Shown here piece by piece: positions 48,724 through 61,543 of a DNA stretch of 64,000 bases (position 1 is its first letter; each line of letters begins with the position of its first letter). The DNA lies in contig NC_092563.1 in NCBI RefSeq assembly GCF_037975245.1, positions 26,600,960 through 26,664,959 of the forward strand. The letters run 5' to 3'. Source of the DNA: Apostichopus japonicus. Lineage: Eukaryota; Echinodermata; Holothuroidea; Aspidochirotida; Stichopodidae. The notes below the pieces were generated by a model. It made no database searches. It was given only the letters and a program-made list of their open reading frames with translations, and was not told where the DNA came from. A program made the translations under genes and the position numbers.

Positions 48724-50128
48724 TCGACTGATTTCACTGTACTGTTAAACGGACGTTTAATGAAAACTAAGGACCATATTTTGACGTCTTTATAGGGTAT
48801 TTTACTTAGATTGGTTTTGCTTCCTTTGATGATCATGAAAGAAACTATATAAGTCTTTAATTCTTTTCTTTTTTCCATTTTCTTGATAAAGCAGCAATTT
48901 AAAAAAAAAATCATAAGAGGCATATTACTTCAGAAATTAGCTATTCCAAATAAGATACGGTAATCATTTGTAAAGTAGATGAAATCATATGGCTTTGTGT
49001 ATATAAGTAAATTTACCATCATTTCGCGAGCATAACTAACAGAAAATGTGCAAATTATGACTTTTTATGAAAATGAGCTATGACAACTCTGTTCGCACTT
49101 AATAGTTAAATATAGTGGTGTATTGCCTTCACAGTATTGCCTGCGTGTTACCATCTATATTATTGCCAACGCAGATCCACATGCCCCAATGAAAACACTT
49201 TGTGGTTTTACCCATGCATGCTCAACGGGATTATGTTACCATTTAGGGGCTAGATGGGTCCAGCGGCCCCGATCCCCGAGATCTTGAGGGGCCGAAAATT
49301 AGAAGGTAAAAGCGGAAAAGTAAACTTGAGAAAATATTGTTCGGCCAGACATTAATTCCAAGTAACAAGCTGTGAACGAGATCTATCTTGGCAATGCACT
49401 CCTCTGCGCTTGCGCTGTACACACATAATTATTGCGCACGTGACCTCCCGTCGGGGCTGCAGCTCACGGTCAGGTGGGGCCGCAAAATTTATGTTTGGCT
49501 TTGTACCACCATACCTTCACTGTTCTACCGCTACAGTGGTTTGCACAGGATTTCAAAGGTGGCGGGGGAGTCGGAACAAATTTCAATCCCCCCCAACCCA
49601 ACTTCTTAAGGTATGTGGCTCTACTGTTGTTGAAGGGCAAGAGACGAATGAAGGATTGTGTATAGGAGGGGGCTGCACTTTGGGTCAATTTAGCCGACCC
49701 ATGTGAAGGAGGTTTGAACGTCAAATGGTACATTCTGATGCATTAGTTAAGTATAGCATTAACGCAAGATTGTGCTACTAAATAATAGCATAAACTCCAA
49801 ATTCCCCCGACTAATTTAGGTAGTGACATATGGTACTTCATGGGAGAGCCACATGTGAATGAAGTATTTTATAAAGGCAGGGGTATTGGCGTGGAGTCTT
49901 TGAAGCCCACCCACACCCATATATGAGTGATCTGGGGATCCAGATGATGCATTCTGATGCATAGTTGGACTATAATTTAAGTATCAAGGCTATAAGGTAG
50001 ATCTATACTGAGGTAGCCCTACTAAACGGAGGTTTTGCTAATAAATATTTTGAGTGAGTTTTAAAAAGAAAGGATTGGTGAGGGTACACTCGTCTTAGTG
50101 GTCCCATTCTTCCTCAACAGAATGCAAC
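48724..50128. other. Downstream flank of paralog A
   Basis: No gene. It aligns with 61544-62937 in copy B. The right end (about 49870-50128) resembles two tandem units at 62690-62960 and 63220-63700. The duplication junction is at 50128/50129. Confidence 0.5.
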
Positions 50129-51977
50129 TTCTGAGGGTGACAGCTTCGAGCAAGGGTTTAGACTCATTCTCAAACATTTCAAGGTTAGTCTCCACATTGC
50201 CCTCTAAGTAGGAAGTTACATTTTATGGCTTCTGAGGGTGACAGCTTTCGAGCAAGGGTTTAGACTCACTCTCAAACATTTTCAAGGTTGGTCTCCACGC
50301 GGCCTCTAAGTAGGAAGTTACATTTTACATTATATATGTTATCGTATTATATTACATCTGGAATTTCAAAATATACCAAAATCGGAAATGACGTAAGAGA
50401 TATGTCAATGTTTGCTCGATTGTGTGTGGTTACCATAGGTTGTAAAAACAATGCATTCAAACACTGCATCATTTATACCCAACTGCTAAATTCAGAAGGC
50501 AGTTGAAATAATACGATGCACTTACTATGGACATCTGATAGGACTCTGTGAAACAAAAACAAAAGTTTCGCCGTCAAGAACTTTTCTCAAACACTGCGGA
50601 AAAATGATTGAATTTATATGATTCTCAGAGGCATGTTAGAATATACAACCTGATCAAGCAAGAAATGACCAAGAAATTGTTGACTAATGCCAAGTGGGTG
50701 TCCAGCATCGCCGTACACCCAGGAGGTGAGGTTTATTGGATTAGATGTGCTTGGTGGATAAATGTTTATTAAAACAGGTACCTTTTTTTCTCAAACCAAG
50801 TTAAGGGTAAATTTGGAGTCGTTTTATTAATATTGACAAACCGTCAACCTAACTTCTCAGTTCAAGGTGCTGTGTGATGTCAATTTTATATGTGTCAATC
50901 AATTACCCTGAACACTCTTAACTCGTTAACAAAGTTATTATGTACCTTCTTTTATAATCATGATAAGAAAAGCATTACAAATATCCTTTAGTCTGCACAT
51001 ATCGATATGTGTTCTCACCTATAAGACAACAATTAAATGATGTCTGGTTAGCAAGGGAAAGAGAAAGGCCTCTGTCGGAAAATAATAAATGTTATGACTT
51101 TCATTCTCTTAAGAAAAACTTCAGTTACTTTCAATGGAAGTCGCATGACATAAGGTATTTCCCTTTCACATTCAGGCTCACTGAATTTTATTTATTTTTA
51201 CATTCAAGAGAAAGAACTTGCAGATGTATGTACTTGTCACAAGAAATCATTTTGTCATTAAACGTTTTGTTTTTATTGGCATTCCGTAAGAAAGATAATG
51301 CACACCAGTGAAAAGAAGTGAATTAGTTTGATGTTCCCCTATTCGTCAAGCCTCTTTAAAAACGTATAGATGTAATGAGGGTACTGTCTGGTAATATGGA
51401 GGGGAGAGGTGGGAGGGTTGATGGATGAGGAGGGTGGTTGATGAGGAGGGTGGTGGATTAGGAGGGTTGATGGATGAGGAGGTTTGATGGATGAGAAAGG
51501 CGGTGGATGAGGAGGGTGGTGGTAGAGGAGGGTGGTGGATGAGGGGGTGGGTAGATGAGGAGGGTTGATGGATGAGGAGGGCGGTGGATGAGGAGGGTAG
51601 ATGGATGAGATGGTGGTGGATCAGGAGGGTGATGGATGAGGAGGGTGGGTGGGTGGATAAGGGGGCTGGGTGGATGAGGAGAGTGGGTGGATGAGAGGGT
51701 GGATGGGTGGATGAAGAGGGTAGATGATGAAGAGGGTGGTTGATGAGGAGGGTGGTGTATGAGGAGGATGGGTCGGTGGATAAGGGTGGTGGAAGTTTTT
51801 CGGATTCCATTGATTTCCAATTCCATTGATTTCAGTGACTTGCTCCAGAATCCCCTGATCGTCCCTGTCAAGGTCCTAAAGGGTCACGCCATCACCAACG
51901 GCCTGGGCGTTCTTTGCTGCGAATTCCACCCGGAGTCAACCCTGGATATTTTCGAGTGCCGCAGATGTTATGACTAG
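50129..51977 (+). pseudogene. BOP1: BOP1 3'-end pseudogene
   Basis: Contains the 3' end of exon 9 (duplicated as in copy A), an exon 11 counterpart (about 50630-50726) and exon 13 (51836-51977). Exon 10 and the start of exon 11 were lost by a ~750 bp deletion joining TATGATTC to TCAGAGGC. Exon 12 was lost by a second deletion ending in the minisatellite. Exon 13 has an extra G (CACCCGGAGTC), which shifts the frame and removes the RLFT ending. No promoter or 5' exons are present. Confidence 0.85.
51396..51785 (+). repeat. GGAGGGTGGTGGATGA minisatellite, copy B
   Basis: Expanded version of 38636-38825, fused directly to sequence homologous to 37545-37560. The long minus-strand Pro/Ser/His open frames over it are array read-through. 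Confidence 0.7.
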
Positions 51978-53078
51978 GCGTTTCACCTAACACCTCGTAG
52001 AGCTAAATGAAACATATTCCAGGAAAGGGACGCTCGACAAATGACGGCTTCTTGCTAGACCAATCAAAGTTAGCCATGGTTAATGTCAAGTTGACCATAT
52101 GTTAGGCGCCTCCTCGCAACATCCTGGTCGTCATAGCAACAACGGTTTTGATGTTATTGGTAGACTACCAGACAACAGGGCTGTGAGTCCAGTACAACCG
52201 CAGCTTCTTGGAGATGCAGTCTTAACCACAGAGTTATGTATTTGTGGAAGGATGAGGATACACTTGTTGAGCAGCGTCCGTCAACGACGTCTTACTTTGC
52301 AGTTGTATGGGAGTACCATTTGTGTGACAATGGGACATTAATCTGATAATTGACTAAAGTTTATAACGACAGGCCTTAGCTTATTATGGATCAAAATTGA
52401 TATCACTGGAGTTCTTGGTGTAACAACACAGTGTTTACCCCTCTTTTCGACCATTGGTACGTGACAATAGACCATTGGACATGCTGGGATTCCGAAAGAA
52501 AAGATTGAACCATAAAGCAATGCATAGTGAATATAGAATGTGTACCAAGTGAGAGAACACCTGGGCTTGGCATTGATATATAACATGTCTCGATTCTGTT
52601 CACCAGCTCTTTGGAGTATTTTTAGGTTATAAAAAGTGTTAATGCATTTTCAGAGATAGAGAAAGTTCATCCAATTGGGACACTAACTCACCTGAATGGG
52701 TCTGTAAAATTATTGGTAATGACCAGATGCTAAGTTAAGTAATAGGTTATTATTCTGCTAGTATATGAGAATATAGGGAGTATTCATCATGTATCATGAA
52801 GGAACAATGTTGTTTTGTTTTAAAATGAAACCAAATAAAACAAATTTCAGTGGATGAAATTTTATATGAATCAACTTGCAAAGAGGAAACCTGATGTTTT
52901 ATTGTCTATTGTTCTTAGTTTGCTGACACTGGCATGTGAAATGAGTTTATTTAATACTCAGCTGCTACTGACATCCTTTTCCAGCCATATTACCCTACCT
53001 CACCCTATTCATACTCCCTAACCCCCCCCCCCCTTCCCCCAATCTATTCACCCATCTGTTAACATGCTACCTTTAGTC

Positions 53079-53835
53079 TTAAGATAAGATAAGATAAGTA
53101 AAACTTTATTGATCCCAAAGGGAAATTCAGGCACTCGCTCATAAAACAATGAAAAAGTTACAAAAATAGATGTGTATATTGTACAATAAGACAGTAAGAA
53201 TAGTAAGAAAAAGTCAATATATGAAAGTCAACGTAATAAAACCTCATTGAAAAGCTTAATTGCACGGGGTATGAAAGAATCTCTGTATCTATTGGTTTTG
53301 AGACACGGAAGTCTCAACCTGCCACTGCCTCTGGACATCTGACTATTCTGAAGTAGCTCATAGAGGGGGTGGGTATGGTCCTTCCATACCACGTCCAGTT
53401 TGGACTCGAGAAGGCTGTGGTAGACCGAGTCAATGGAAGGCAATGGTTCCCCGACTACTCTCTTCGCTTTCTTAAATCTTAATGATGCTGTTAACACGAT
53501 CTATTTCATGTTTGTTTGCACTCCCACCCCGCAAACCAAGCAATAACGCCAAACCCCGCTAATGGTACAATTATAAAACATTTCAAGGATGTCATGACGA
53601 ACATCAAAATTCGACATCTTACGGAGGCAGTACAATCTAGAATTCAACTTTTTCACCAATATATCAATATGATCTCCCCATGCCAAGTGATCATTCAGCA
53701 CTACCCGAAGATACTTATATGACGTAACACGATCAACTACACTTCCTTTGACAACAACAGGGAGTGGAGGATTAGTATTGCGGCGAAAATCAATAATCAT
53801 TTCTTTGGTCTTAGCAACATTAAATTGTTGTTAAA
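53079..53835 (-). mobile_element. 5'-truncated L2/CR1-like LINE, copy B
   Basis: Duplicated with its host segment from 40196-40945; same truncation point and frames. The AAGAT tail has one more unit than copy A. Confidence 0.7.
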
Positions 53836-55339
53836 CTTTAGGTCCTACTTCATTGACATCACCTCTCTCTTTACACCCATCCGACCCCCCTCCCTCCAAA
53901 CCTCTTTACACCCATCCGACCCCCCTCCCTCCAAACCACAGATATTTTTAACATGTTATACCATTTAACCATTTCAGTGCAGGTGTGTACATGTCTGCCT
54001 GTACAAGGGGTGTTTAATATTTGTGTCCTTCAGTAAAACGAAACTAATTTTCTGTTCGCCTTTAAAACTAATTTCAAGCGACAGCTATGAAACTGATGTG
54101 AATTGATTTGTAAATTAGTACCAATTGAAACTTTAAGTTGGTTAAACAAATAAAAGCCTCAAACGTGTGCTATATTTGCGTGTTATTGGAACTTGCTTAT
54201 TCACTTCTTTCTTCGTCCACTTTCTCTTCTTCATTTTCGTATGAAACAAAAACAATTCAATCGAATCACCCCCCCCCCCCCAACAAAAGAATGAAATAAG
54301 CCTTTTATACATCTATAGTTTGTGATATTTCGCATTCAAAGCGAACGTTTAAATTTCCGGAAGGAATAGAAAAACAACTATATATTTGAATGCTTGTTAC
54401 ATTGTGCCTGGCACACATCAACCAGGAAGTACCTTCGAATCGACTTTCTCTTAACAAGTCTGTTGTTTGTGAAGAGTCACAACAGTTGAAGAAACGGTGC
54501 AGCGCATACTGTCCGATCATCAATAACAGAACGTGGCGTGCAGGTAATTATTGTTTTTGGTCATTTTTGTACCACTTCAGTATTTCATGTATTCGTCGTC
54601 TGTCCTTACATTGGTTGGTGAGTTAGTTACGCCGTTCATTTTATGTTACCGAATGCTCATATACCAAAACTGATGTTTGTTTTTAACATGCAATATTTCA
54701 AGGTTTGTTCTACTTGAGGTTAGTCAAGACAAAAGCTGTTTGTTTTATGTTGGCATAAAAAAGATATGTAGGATATATGGCAGTGTCTTGTCCAAATATA
54801 GGGATGGGGCGGGGTAGAGAGGAGGGTCCATTGTTAGAAAGGGGAAATGGTTCAGGCGGGGGGGGGGGGATTGGGGGGTTTATTTACATTCGGCCGGGAA
54901 AGAAGAAGTAGAACATTAGTAGAAGTATAGACTCACATTTTCAATCTTCCACAACAAATCAAGAGTATTTCTTACCACAGCCTTTTTTTGAGCAACTTAT
55001 AAGCATAATTAATAGTCTAAATATGTCTTAGAAATTAATGCACCATTTGACGTCATTATGGCGTTTACGTTTTGCAGAGGGAGGATCCTCAGAGCGCCCG
55101 ACACAGGAGTCGGCTTCAGCAACTACAGAACCTCACCCCATCTTTTGTATAAACATTGATTCGCCTCTGGTCTTACCAAAAAAGTGTCAAGTCCCTTCCT
55201 TAACATCAGTCGGGTGAAATTTTGAATTTTAACCCCCACCCTCTGCCCTTTAAAAGATTGTTTAAGCACTGCAATATGGAGTTACGATGCAACAGACGCA
55301 GTTATTCTGTAAGTTGCAATGAAGATATTCTCTATACAC

Positions 55340-57220
55340 ATAAGCTTATCGGCCAGGTCGAGAATGCGTAAATCGATAACCCGACTTCGGTAATCGAGAA
55401 ACCGGGTTCGATATCAAAGGTTTCCGCGTTATCGATCTTGCTATTATAATAGCAAGGTCGCAAGCGCGGAAACGAGAGGATTTTGTCAAAAGAGGGTGAC
55501 GAAAACTTTTGGGCGCATTTCAGCCTATATGTGCCAGGAAGGGGTTCGGGTTTAAAGCTAAATGTAGATCGAAAAGGCGGAAATCTTAAAGGTTACAATG
55601 GATGAGTTTCATTATTTTCAAGTTTTTTGAGGTCATTTTAGCTAATATTGTTGTTTTTATACTAAATGCAGGTCGAAAACGTGGAAATGTTTTTTTAAAC
55701 AATAAATGGGGAACTAAAGGATTTTGTCAATTGAGGGAAAAGAGTTTTCGGCGCATTTCAGTCAATATGCGCCAGGAAGGTGATGGGGTTGTAGGCTTTT
55801 TCACTAAATGCAGGTCGAAAACGCGGAAATATTTTTTACCATGGCGAAACTAGAGGATTTTGTCAAGAGAGGGTTTTCGGAGCATTTCAGTCAATATGCG
55901 CCGGAAAGGAGAGGGGTGGCGGGCTTTTTGATGCCTTGCCGAAGGCTCAAGGAATCTATGTGATGGTGATTGCGTGTGTATGTGTGTGTATGTGACGCCC
56001 TTGGCTCGTAAACACGATTTTATGCATATTTATTAGGGGGAGTGCATTGTTGGTGGTGTTGTTGGCCTCATGGTCAATCGGATCGTTTCTATTAACATCC
56101 TAATAACCCTCACCCCTTGTGCCCAAAACACTTTTTCACCCTCTCTTGACAGAATCATCTAGTTTCGACATTGTAAAAAAAAAAACATTTCCGCGTTTTT
56201 GATCAGCATGCACTTACTGAAAAAAGTCTCATACCCCCACTCCATCCTTGCGCATATTGGCAAACACTTTTTCAGCTTTTTCGACCTGCATTAAGTGAAG
56301 AAGCCCCTACCAACCTCCACACACCTTTGCTGGCGCATATTGGCTGAAATGCGCCCGCCAAAAACACTTCCTTTCCCTACCTTAGCAAACTCCTCAGTTC
56401 CACCTTTGTTAAAAACATTTCCGCGTTTTCGACCTGCATTTAGTAATATTAAAACTGACTCCACCCCTCCCGCAACCTCTCCTGGCCTTCCGTGACAAAA
56501 TCCTCTAGTCTCGCCATTGTCAAAAAAGAAAACATCTCCGCGTTTTCGACCTGCATTTAGTAAATGAAAAAACCTTACAACTCCTCCTTCCTGGCGCATA
56601 GTGACTGAAACTGCCGAAACTATTATACCTCCCTGGACAAAATCCTCTAGTTTCGAAAAAACATTTCCGCGTTTTCGACTTGCATTTTGGGGAAAAGCCT
56701 ACAATCCCATCACCTTCCTGGCGCATATTGACTGAAATACGCCAAAAATTCTTCACCCTTCCTTGACAAAATCCTCCAGTTTCGCCATTCATTGTTAAAA
56801 AAAAAAAAACATTTCCGCGTTTTCGACCTGCATTAAGTAAAAAATATAAAAAAACCTAAGCCTTTCCCGCTCCTCCTGGCGCATATTGGCTGAAATGCGC
56901 TCGAAAAACCTTCTTAACCCTCCCTTGACAAAATAATCGTAACTCATCCATTGTAAACTTCAAGATCTCCGCGTTATCGACCTACATGTAGTGAAATAGC
57001 TTGAAGCCCGCACCCCTTACTAGCGCATATAGACTAAAATCCGCCCTAAAGACTTCGTCACCCTCCCTTGACAAATTCCTCTCGTTTCCGCGCTTTCGAC
57101 CTTTCGTTATAGCAAGGTCGATAACGCGGAAACCGTTAATATCGAACCCGGTATCTCGATTACCGAACTCGGTTTATCGATTTCAGCGGTTTACGCGTTA
57201 TCGACCTGGTCTAAGCTTAT
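55340..57220. mobile_element. Foldback element with opposing arrays and a captured exon fragment
   Basis: Termini ATAAGCTTATCGGCCAGGTCGA and the inverted equivalent at the right enclose ~115 bp inverted repeats rich in ATCGATAACGCGGAAACC phrases. Inside, the ~130 bp units known from 42885-43790 run forward on the left (55470-55930) and inverted on the right (56100-57110). The middle (55930-56100) contains a TGTGTGACGCC…GTAAACACGAT phrase and a piece of NIDO exon 1. No transposase. Confidence 0.6.
56038..56098 (+). pseudogene. NIDO exon 1 (signal peptide) fragment
   Basis: Matches 44200-44258 and 57726-57790 over GAGTGCATTGTTGGTGGTGT and following bases. It shares GGCCTCATGG with paralog A and GTTTCTATTA with paralog B, so it may represent a third, older copy. 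It lacks the initiator ATG. Confidence 0.65.
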
Positions 57221-57721
57221 CCAAGTATGTTTACAAGACAGGTGTACACAGTGTTCGCTATATATGGCGGTGCATCTACATTTCCACGGTCATTTGGTTT
57301 ATATAACATATATCATCGCCAGAATTCTGATTAACGGAGTCATCAATTGGAAAACCGGTGTAAAATGGGACAAATGGAAAAAATGACGGGTTCCTACAAC
57401 ATCCAACAAAAAATTGTCCTTTTCACAAAAGAAAGTAAAAACAACTGATGTTAGTTTAGTACATATATATAGCAATGTCACATATGAAAACATGTAAGAA
57501 ATGCCTTCATTTGGTACATTGTGCATGATCATCATATACAGCCACGTTGCGATCACCTCATGTGTGACCCAGCTTTATAACAGCGGGTTTGTTTTTCTGT
57601 CCTTCTCGATTAATCTGCCAAACAATAATAGTAATACCATATCAGATATGATCATTAATCTTAGTATATCTATGCCTATGTCCTCTTCTTCTTTCTAAGC
57701 CCAAAGGATCACAATTACAAA

Positions 57722-60700
57722 ATGATTTGGAGTGCATTGTTGGTGGTGTTGTTGGTCTCATGGTCAACCGGATCATCATCGTTTCTATTACCATTTGGTC
57801 CAGACTATGAGGATAGAAGGGTTACTGACCAAAATAACATCGAACTAGACAACCCGATAAACCTGGACGGAGAACAGTATCATCTCATTGGTGTAAGTAC
57901 TACCATTTCCATTAAACACTATATATGATAATTGGTGGGAGGACGGGGAGGGGGCGGGGAGATGGCGAAAGGTAGGGACGCGGCATCTGATACGGATGTC
58001 TTAATTGTAGTACTGTAAGAAGGAGTAGTTCGGCAACTATACACACATATGCCTCGACAGTCCTACATATTGTAGGCCTAATACTAACAAACGTTTACCC
58101 TGCAGCTTAACTGGTAGGCCTAATGTTGCTTACATTTGCTTTTAAGGATAAAATAAGGAGTTTGCGAAGAAGATGCATAACGCTTTGCTTAGATCATGAT
58201 GAAACTGTGAGGAGGAACCGTAAACTAGACGAAAGTCTTGGATTATATGAAGTGCACACCCTAACCTTCAACTAATCCACTTTACCCGCCCATTATCCCC
58301 TTTCACAATGTGATTTAATGTTATATAAAGTGCACAACGGAATTGATTGCTTCTTAGCTTTTGTAAACAGTCAACATTTTACAATGGTAAGGCTTGACGG
58401 AACATGTGTCATCTATATACAAACCTACGATACGTGATATTTTGTTGAGTGTTTTTTTTTTCTTTTCTTTTCATTGTTCAATTAGGTTAACAAGAGAGGA
58501 TATTTGTCTTTGAAGAAAGCTGCTCTTCTTTGCTCAAAACAAGATGCAAGAGTTTCAGTTATCGAAGAAGAGGATGATCGTACGAAGTCCAAAGCTATCG
58601 ATGTTTTCTTTCGCTTGACCAATGATACGGATATGAAATATGCTATTGATTCTCTGATAGAGAAAACTCACCCGACGTTATTCAAATCGGATCAGTTACT
58701 AATCACAACATGGATTCAACATGGCTGTCACGAGGCACCGAAAGGTGAGGTAAGTATAGAGACTGTTAATAGAGTGAAAATGAAAGGCAATATAGAAAAA
58801 ATAAAAGCAAAACTTATAGACACAAAGCGCACTTACAGTTTCATAACGATTTCAAAGTATTGTCTTTCAAGCCTCTTCCTATTTACCCTTAGAAAGATTT
58901 CAATTGCTACTCTTATCAAAATGTAATTGAACACTTCCCTGTTTGTTGCAGGATTATGTTAAGTTTCATAACCAGCATAGGAAAATATGTATGTGCTATA
59001 TATGTACATGTAACAAGGCATGCTCTAGCAATCGTGACAAATTGAGTGGGGTGAGGCAAAGACTGTACCCAAATATCGTATAGTCGACATGGTCCAGGGG
59101 CAAACATTTGCAGGCATGTGGTATACCAACTATCCATTTCCGTGAAGTTGTGCCTGCGAAATTTAACTGTGCATGGGAGCGGCAAGCATTGGCGTCGCAG
59201 GGTCCCAAAAGGTGTTAATTCGCCACTGATATAGGATGATGAATTTAGAAAAAGCCTTGTAGGGGGAAGCAAACCCTTGCAACCACCCTCTTTTAATAAA
59301 TGGAGTCAATTAAGTTAAGGCCTTTCCTATTTGTGATAATCCATGGCTTGTCGTCTTTATTGAAGGTATTCCTATATCAATCTGTGATATCAAATTGTGC
59401 TTCTCACAGAAGACGAAGGAAATGAAAAGAACCACCCAATGCGTGCTCACTAGTGACGCAGTCCAATCATACGCCGTTTACCTCACGGATGGAGGCGGGG
59501 CTTGTAAAGATGGTGACGTGACTTTAAATGATGAGGGACCTGGTAACATTGCTGGAAGTAATTGTTCCAGGGAAGACGTTACTGCCCCTCTGCATCTTGA
59601 AAGGAAGCAAGAGGCTCATCATAATTCACCAGTAGTGGTGCAACTGCACAGAGATCCTTTACCTGGTATGTTTACATGTCAAACTACCGCACAATGCAAG
59701 GCAAATGAAAAGTCCTGTCCATTTGCATAACATTAACTTATAAGTCGCACATTTTTGCACATGTTTTATTATGACTTCCATCAATTTGATAAAAACAGCG
59801 TATTCACGCCCACCTTCCACACTATGCTCAGAGGAGATATTGTAGCCAATGAATGGGTGTCTGATACTCCACCAAGTGACGTTAAACGATCATGATCACA
59901 TGGTCTCAATGTAAGGGGGCAGAGGTTGAGTCTTGAGAGCGAATGAAATTGTTAGGTTTTCTATCATGGGTGACTTTTTTTGAAAACGACATATTGTAAT
60001 ATGATAACGTTATCTAACTTGCACAGAGTTAAGGAATCCACTCCTACCCCATCCCCTCCTCGACTTGAAAGTACAAGATCTGTATGACTGCCAAGTATTG
60101 CTGACGAAGGTCAGAATATATATAGATGAAGAAATATTTATAAAACTATATACGTCCCTTGGCTTCTATTTTATTATGTCGCCCACAGGCGCACCTGATG
60201 CCACCGTATCCGACTTTGAAATGTTCCAGCTTTCAACTAAAAGGGGCAATTGTCTGTCACTGTCTAAATATGAAGGTTTCGTAATAGGTTGCAATGATGA
60301 TAATGGTCGTGTTAAAAAAAACACAGTTTTCCGTCTCCATGGATCGCCCGGAAATCAACGAATGGATTTATTTGGATCCGGACAATGTTTGGACCGCGAG
60401 CGTTGTCGTTCCAACACATCTAATTTACGGTCTGCTAATTGCGGTCACTGTGGGGCGATGCATTGGGACATGAGAAAAGATGGGACCCTTATGGAAGACA
60501 AAGGCTCCAACTGCATCTATGTCGTGCAATCAACCAACCGGGCCCAAGTCCACCATTCCTCTTCCGGATGTACCAGCTTTCGCGTGATTCCTCTAGGTAA
60601 TGTCGTACAATTCAAAAGTCTCTCCAAAGGTGATTGCTTAGGAAACGGTGTCTTTGCTAGATGTAACCTTGCTGGTAGATTCAGGATCTACAATTTACCT

Positions 60701-61543
60701 CGTCGTTATCAACTCAGAGACGCAAAAACCGGCCGTTGTTTCGATAGAGAGAATTGTCATTCATCCACGTCTAACACAAGTCTCTCCACCTGCAGCCATT
60801 GTGGCGCTTTTGATTGGTCGATCGAGAACACTAAAGTTGGTGCAAATAATATGAATTACTGTGTCAACAGAGGAACAGCTAACTCGGCCGTCACGAAACG
60901 ATGCTCAAGTCGTTGGGAGAAGCTTAACTGTGAAATATCTAAAAGGGTCGGTTCTTCTTCTTCTTCGACCCCTACAAATTCTTCCTCCATCATTACTGGA
61001 CTACCCAAACCCGACATTTCATACTACATGAAAATGATGCCCCATCGGCAAATCTCGGGCGCACGGCTGTATAAGGAAGACCGCGATGGATTTGCTAGGC
61101 TTGAGTTTGTCCACGCATTGCCCAATCAAAACACGTTTCATGTTGTAACAAACCAGGGCGTTCTTGATGTTCAATATTGGGTGGTGACGATCAACACTAA
61201 TGCCCCGCACAATGACACATTGACCCCTGCTGAATTGTTTCGTGAGCTGCTGATATCTGGATCGAACACCGTCGTCAGAGAGATCCATCTGAGATACGCG
61301 GCTGTTGATGTTAATCGTCGACTGTTTGGTGAGAAGGACGGCCTCCTGAGTCTCTTCTTGAAAGACGAAGGTGCTTACAGACCGCTTCCATATCAAATCC
61401 TGAAACAAATTCATATATCTCTCGAACAAGATGATTTGTGGCGTTATGCACCGACTGTTCATAACAACACGTACACTCAGAGTTACTTTACATTTGTTGG
61501 GGAAACATTTATCAACAGAGCACTTTATTGGCCTAAAGACTAA
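57722..61543 (+). CDS. Secreted NIDO plus trefoil-like lectin protein, paralog B
   Basis: Exons 57722-57892, 58486-58749, 59410-59665 and 60189-61543 match paralog A in borders and phases, giving 681 residues (two extra Ser in the leader, one extra Val near the C-terminus). Signal peptide, NIDO domain and C-terminal domain are nearly the same as in A. The lectin-like middle differs at about 50 of ~247 positions, many toward Lys/Arg (for example DREHCHSS to DRERCRSN; GAIHW to GAMHW and GAFDW). All frames are open, so it is probably functional. The longer open frame from 60065 includes intron sequence and is not the protein start. Transcript evidence is lacking. Confidence 0.75.
58952..59083 (+). 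CDS. Possible alternative terminal exon of paralog B
   Basis: Counterpart of 45733-45948: same acceptor and Cys-rich frame (ICMCYICTCNKACSS), ending early at a TAG caused by a 2-base insertion relative to A. Very tentative. Confidence 0.2.
   Translation, partial: DYVKFHNQHRKICMCYICTCNKACSSNRDKLSGVRQRLYPNIV

Larger units (their letters stand above)
35221..50128 (+). repeat. Copy A of a ~15 kb tandem duplication
   Basis: From the 3' end of BOP1 exon 9 to the point where TTCTGAGGG recurs at 50129 (period 14908). Homology with copy B runs through the BOP1 tail, an L2-like LINE fragment, the degenerate 130 bp array and the whole NIDO-lectin gene. Copy A is longer because of post-duplication insertions and because copy B suffered deletions. 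Confidence 0.8.

Noticed and set aside
51346-51871. Pro/Ser/His-rich minus-strand proteins
   Set aside because: They are minisatellite read in two frames, with no start context or splice support.
55602-56792. NAGRKRG-repeat proteins in both strands
   Set aside because: They are the ~130 bp array translated; frames change from unit to unit.
60065-60188. N-terminal extension of the long frame in paralog B
   Set aside because: It is intron sequence that happens to be open; paralog A has stops and an AT array at the same place.
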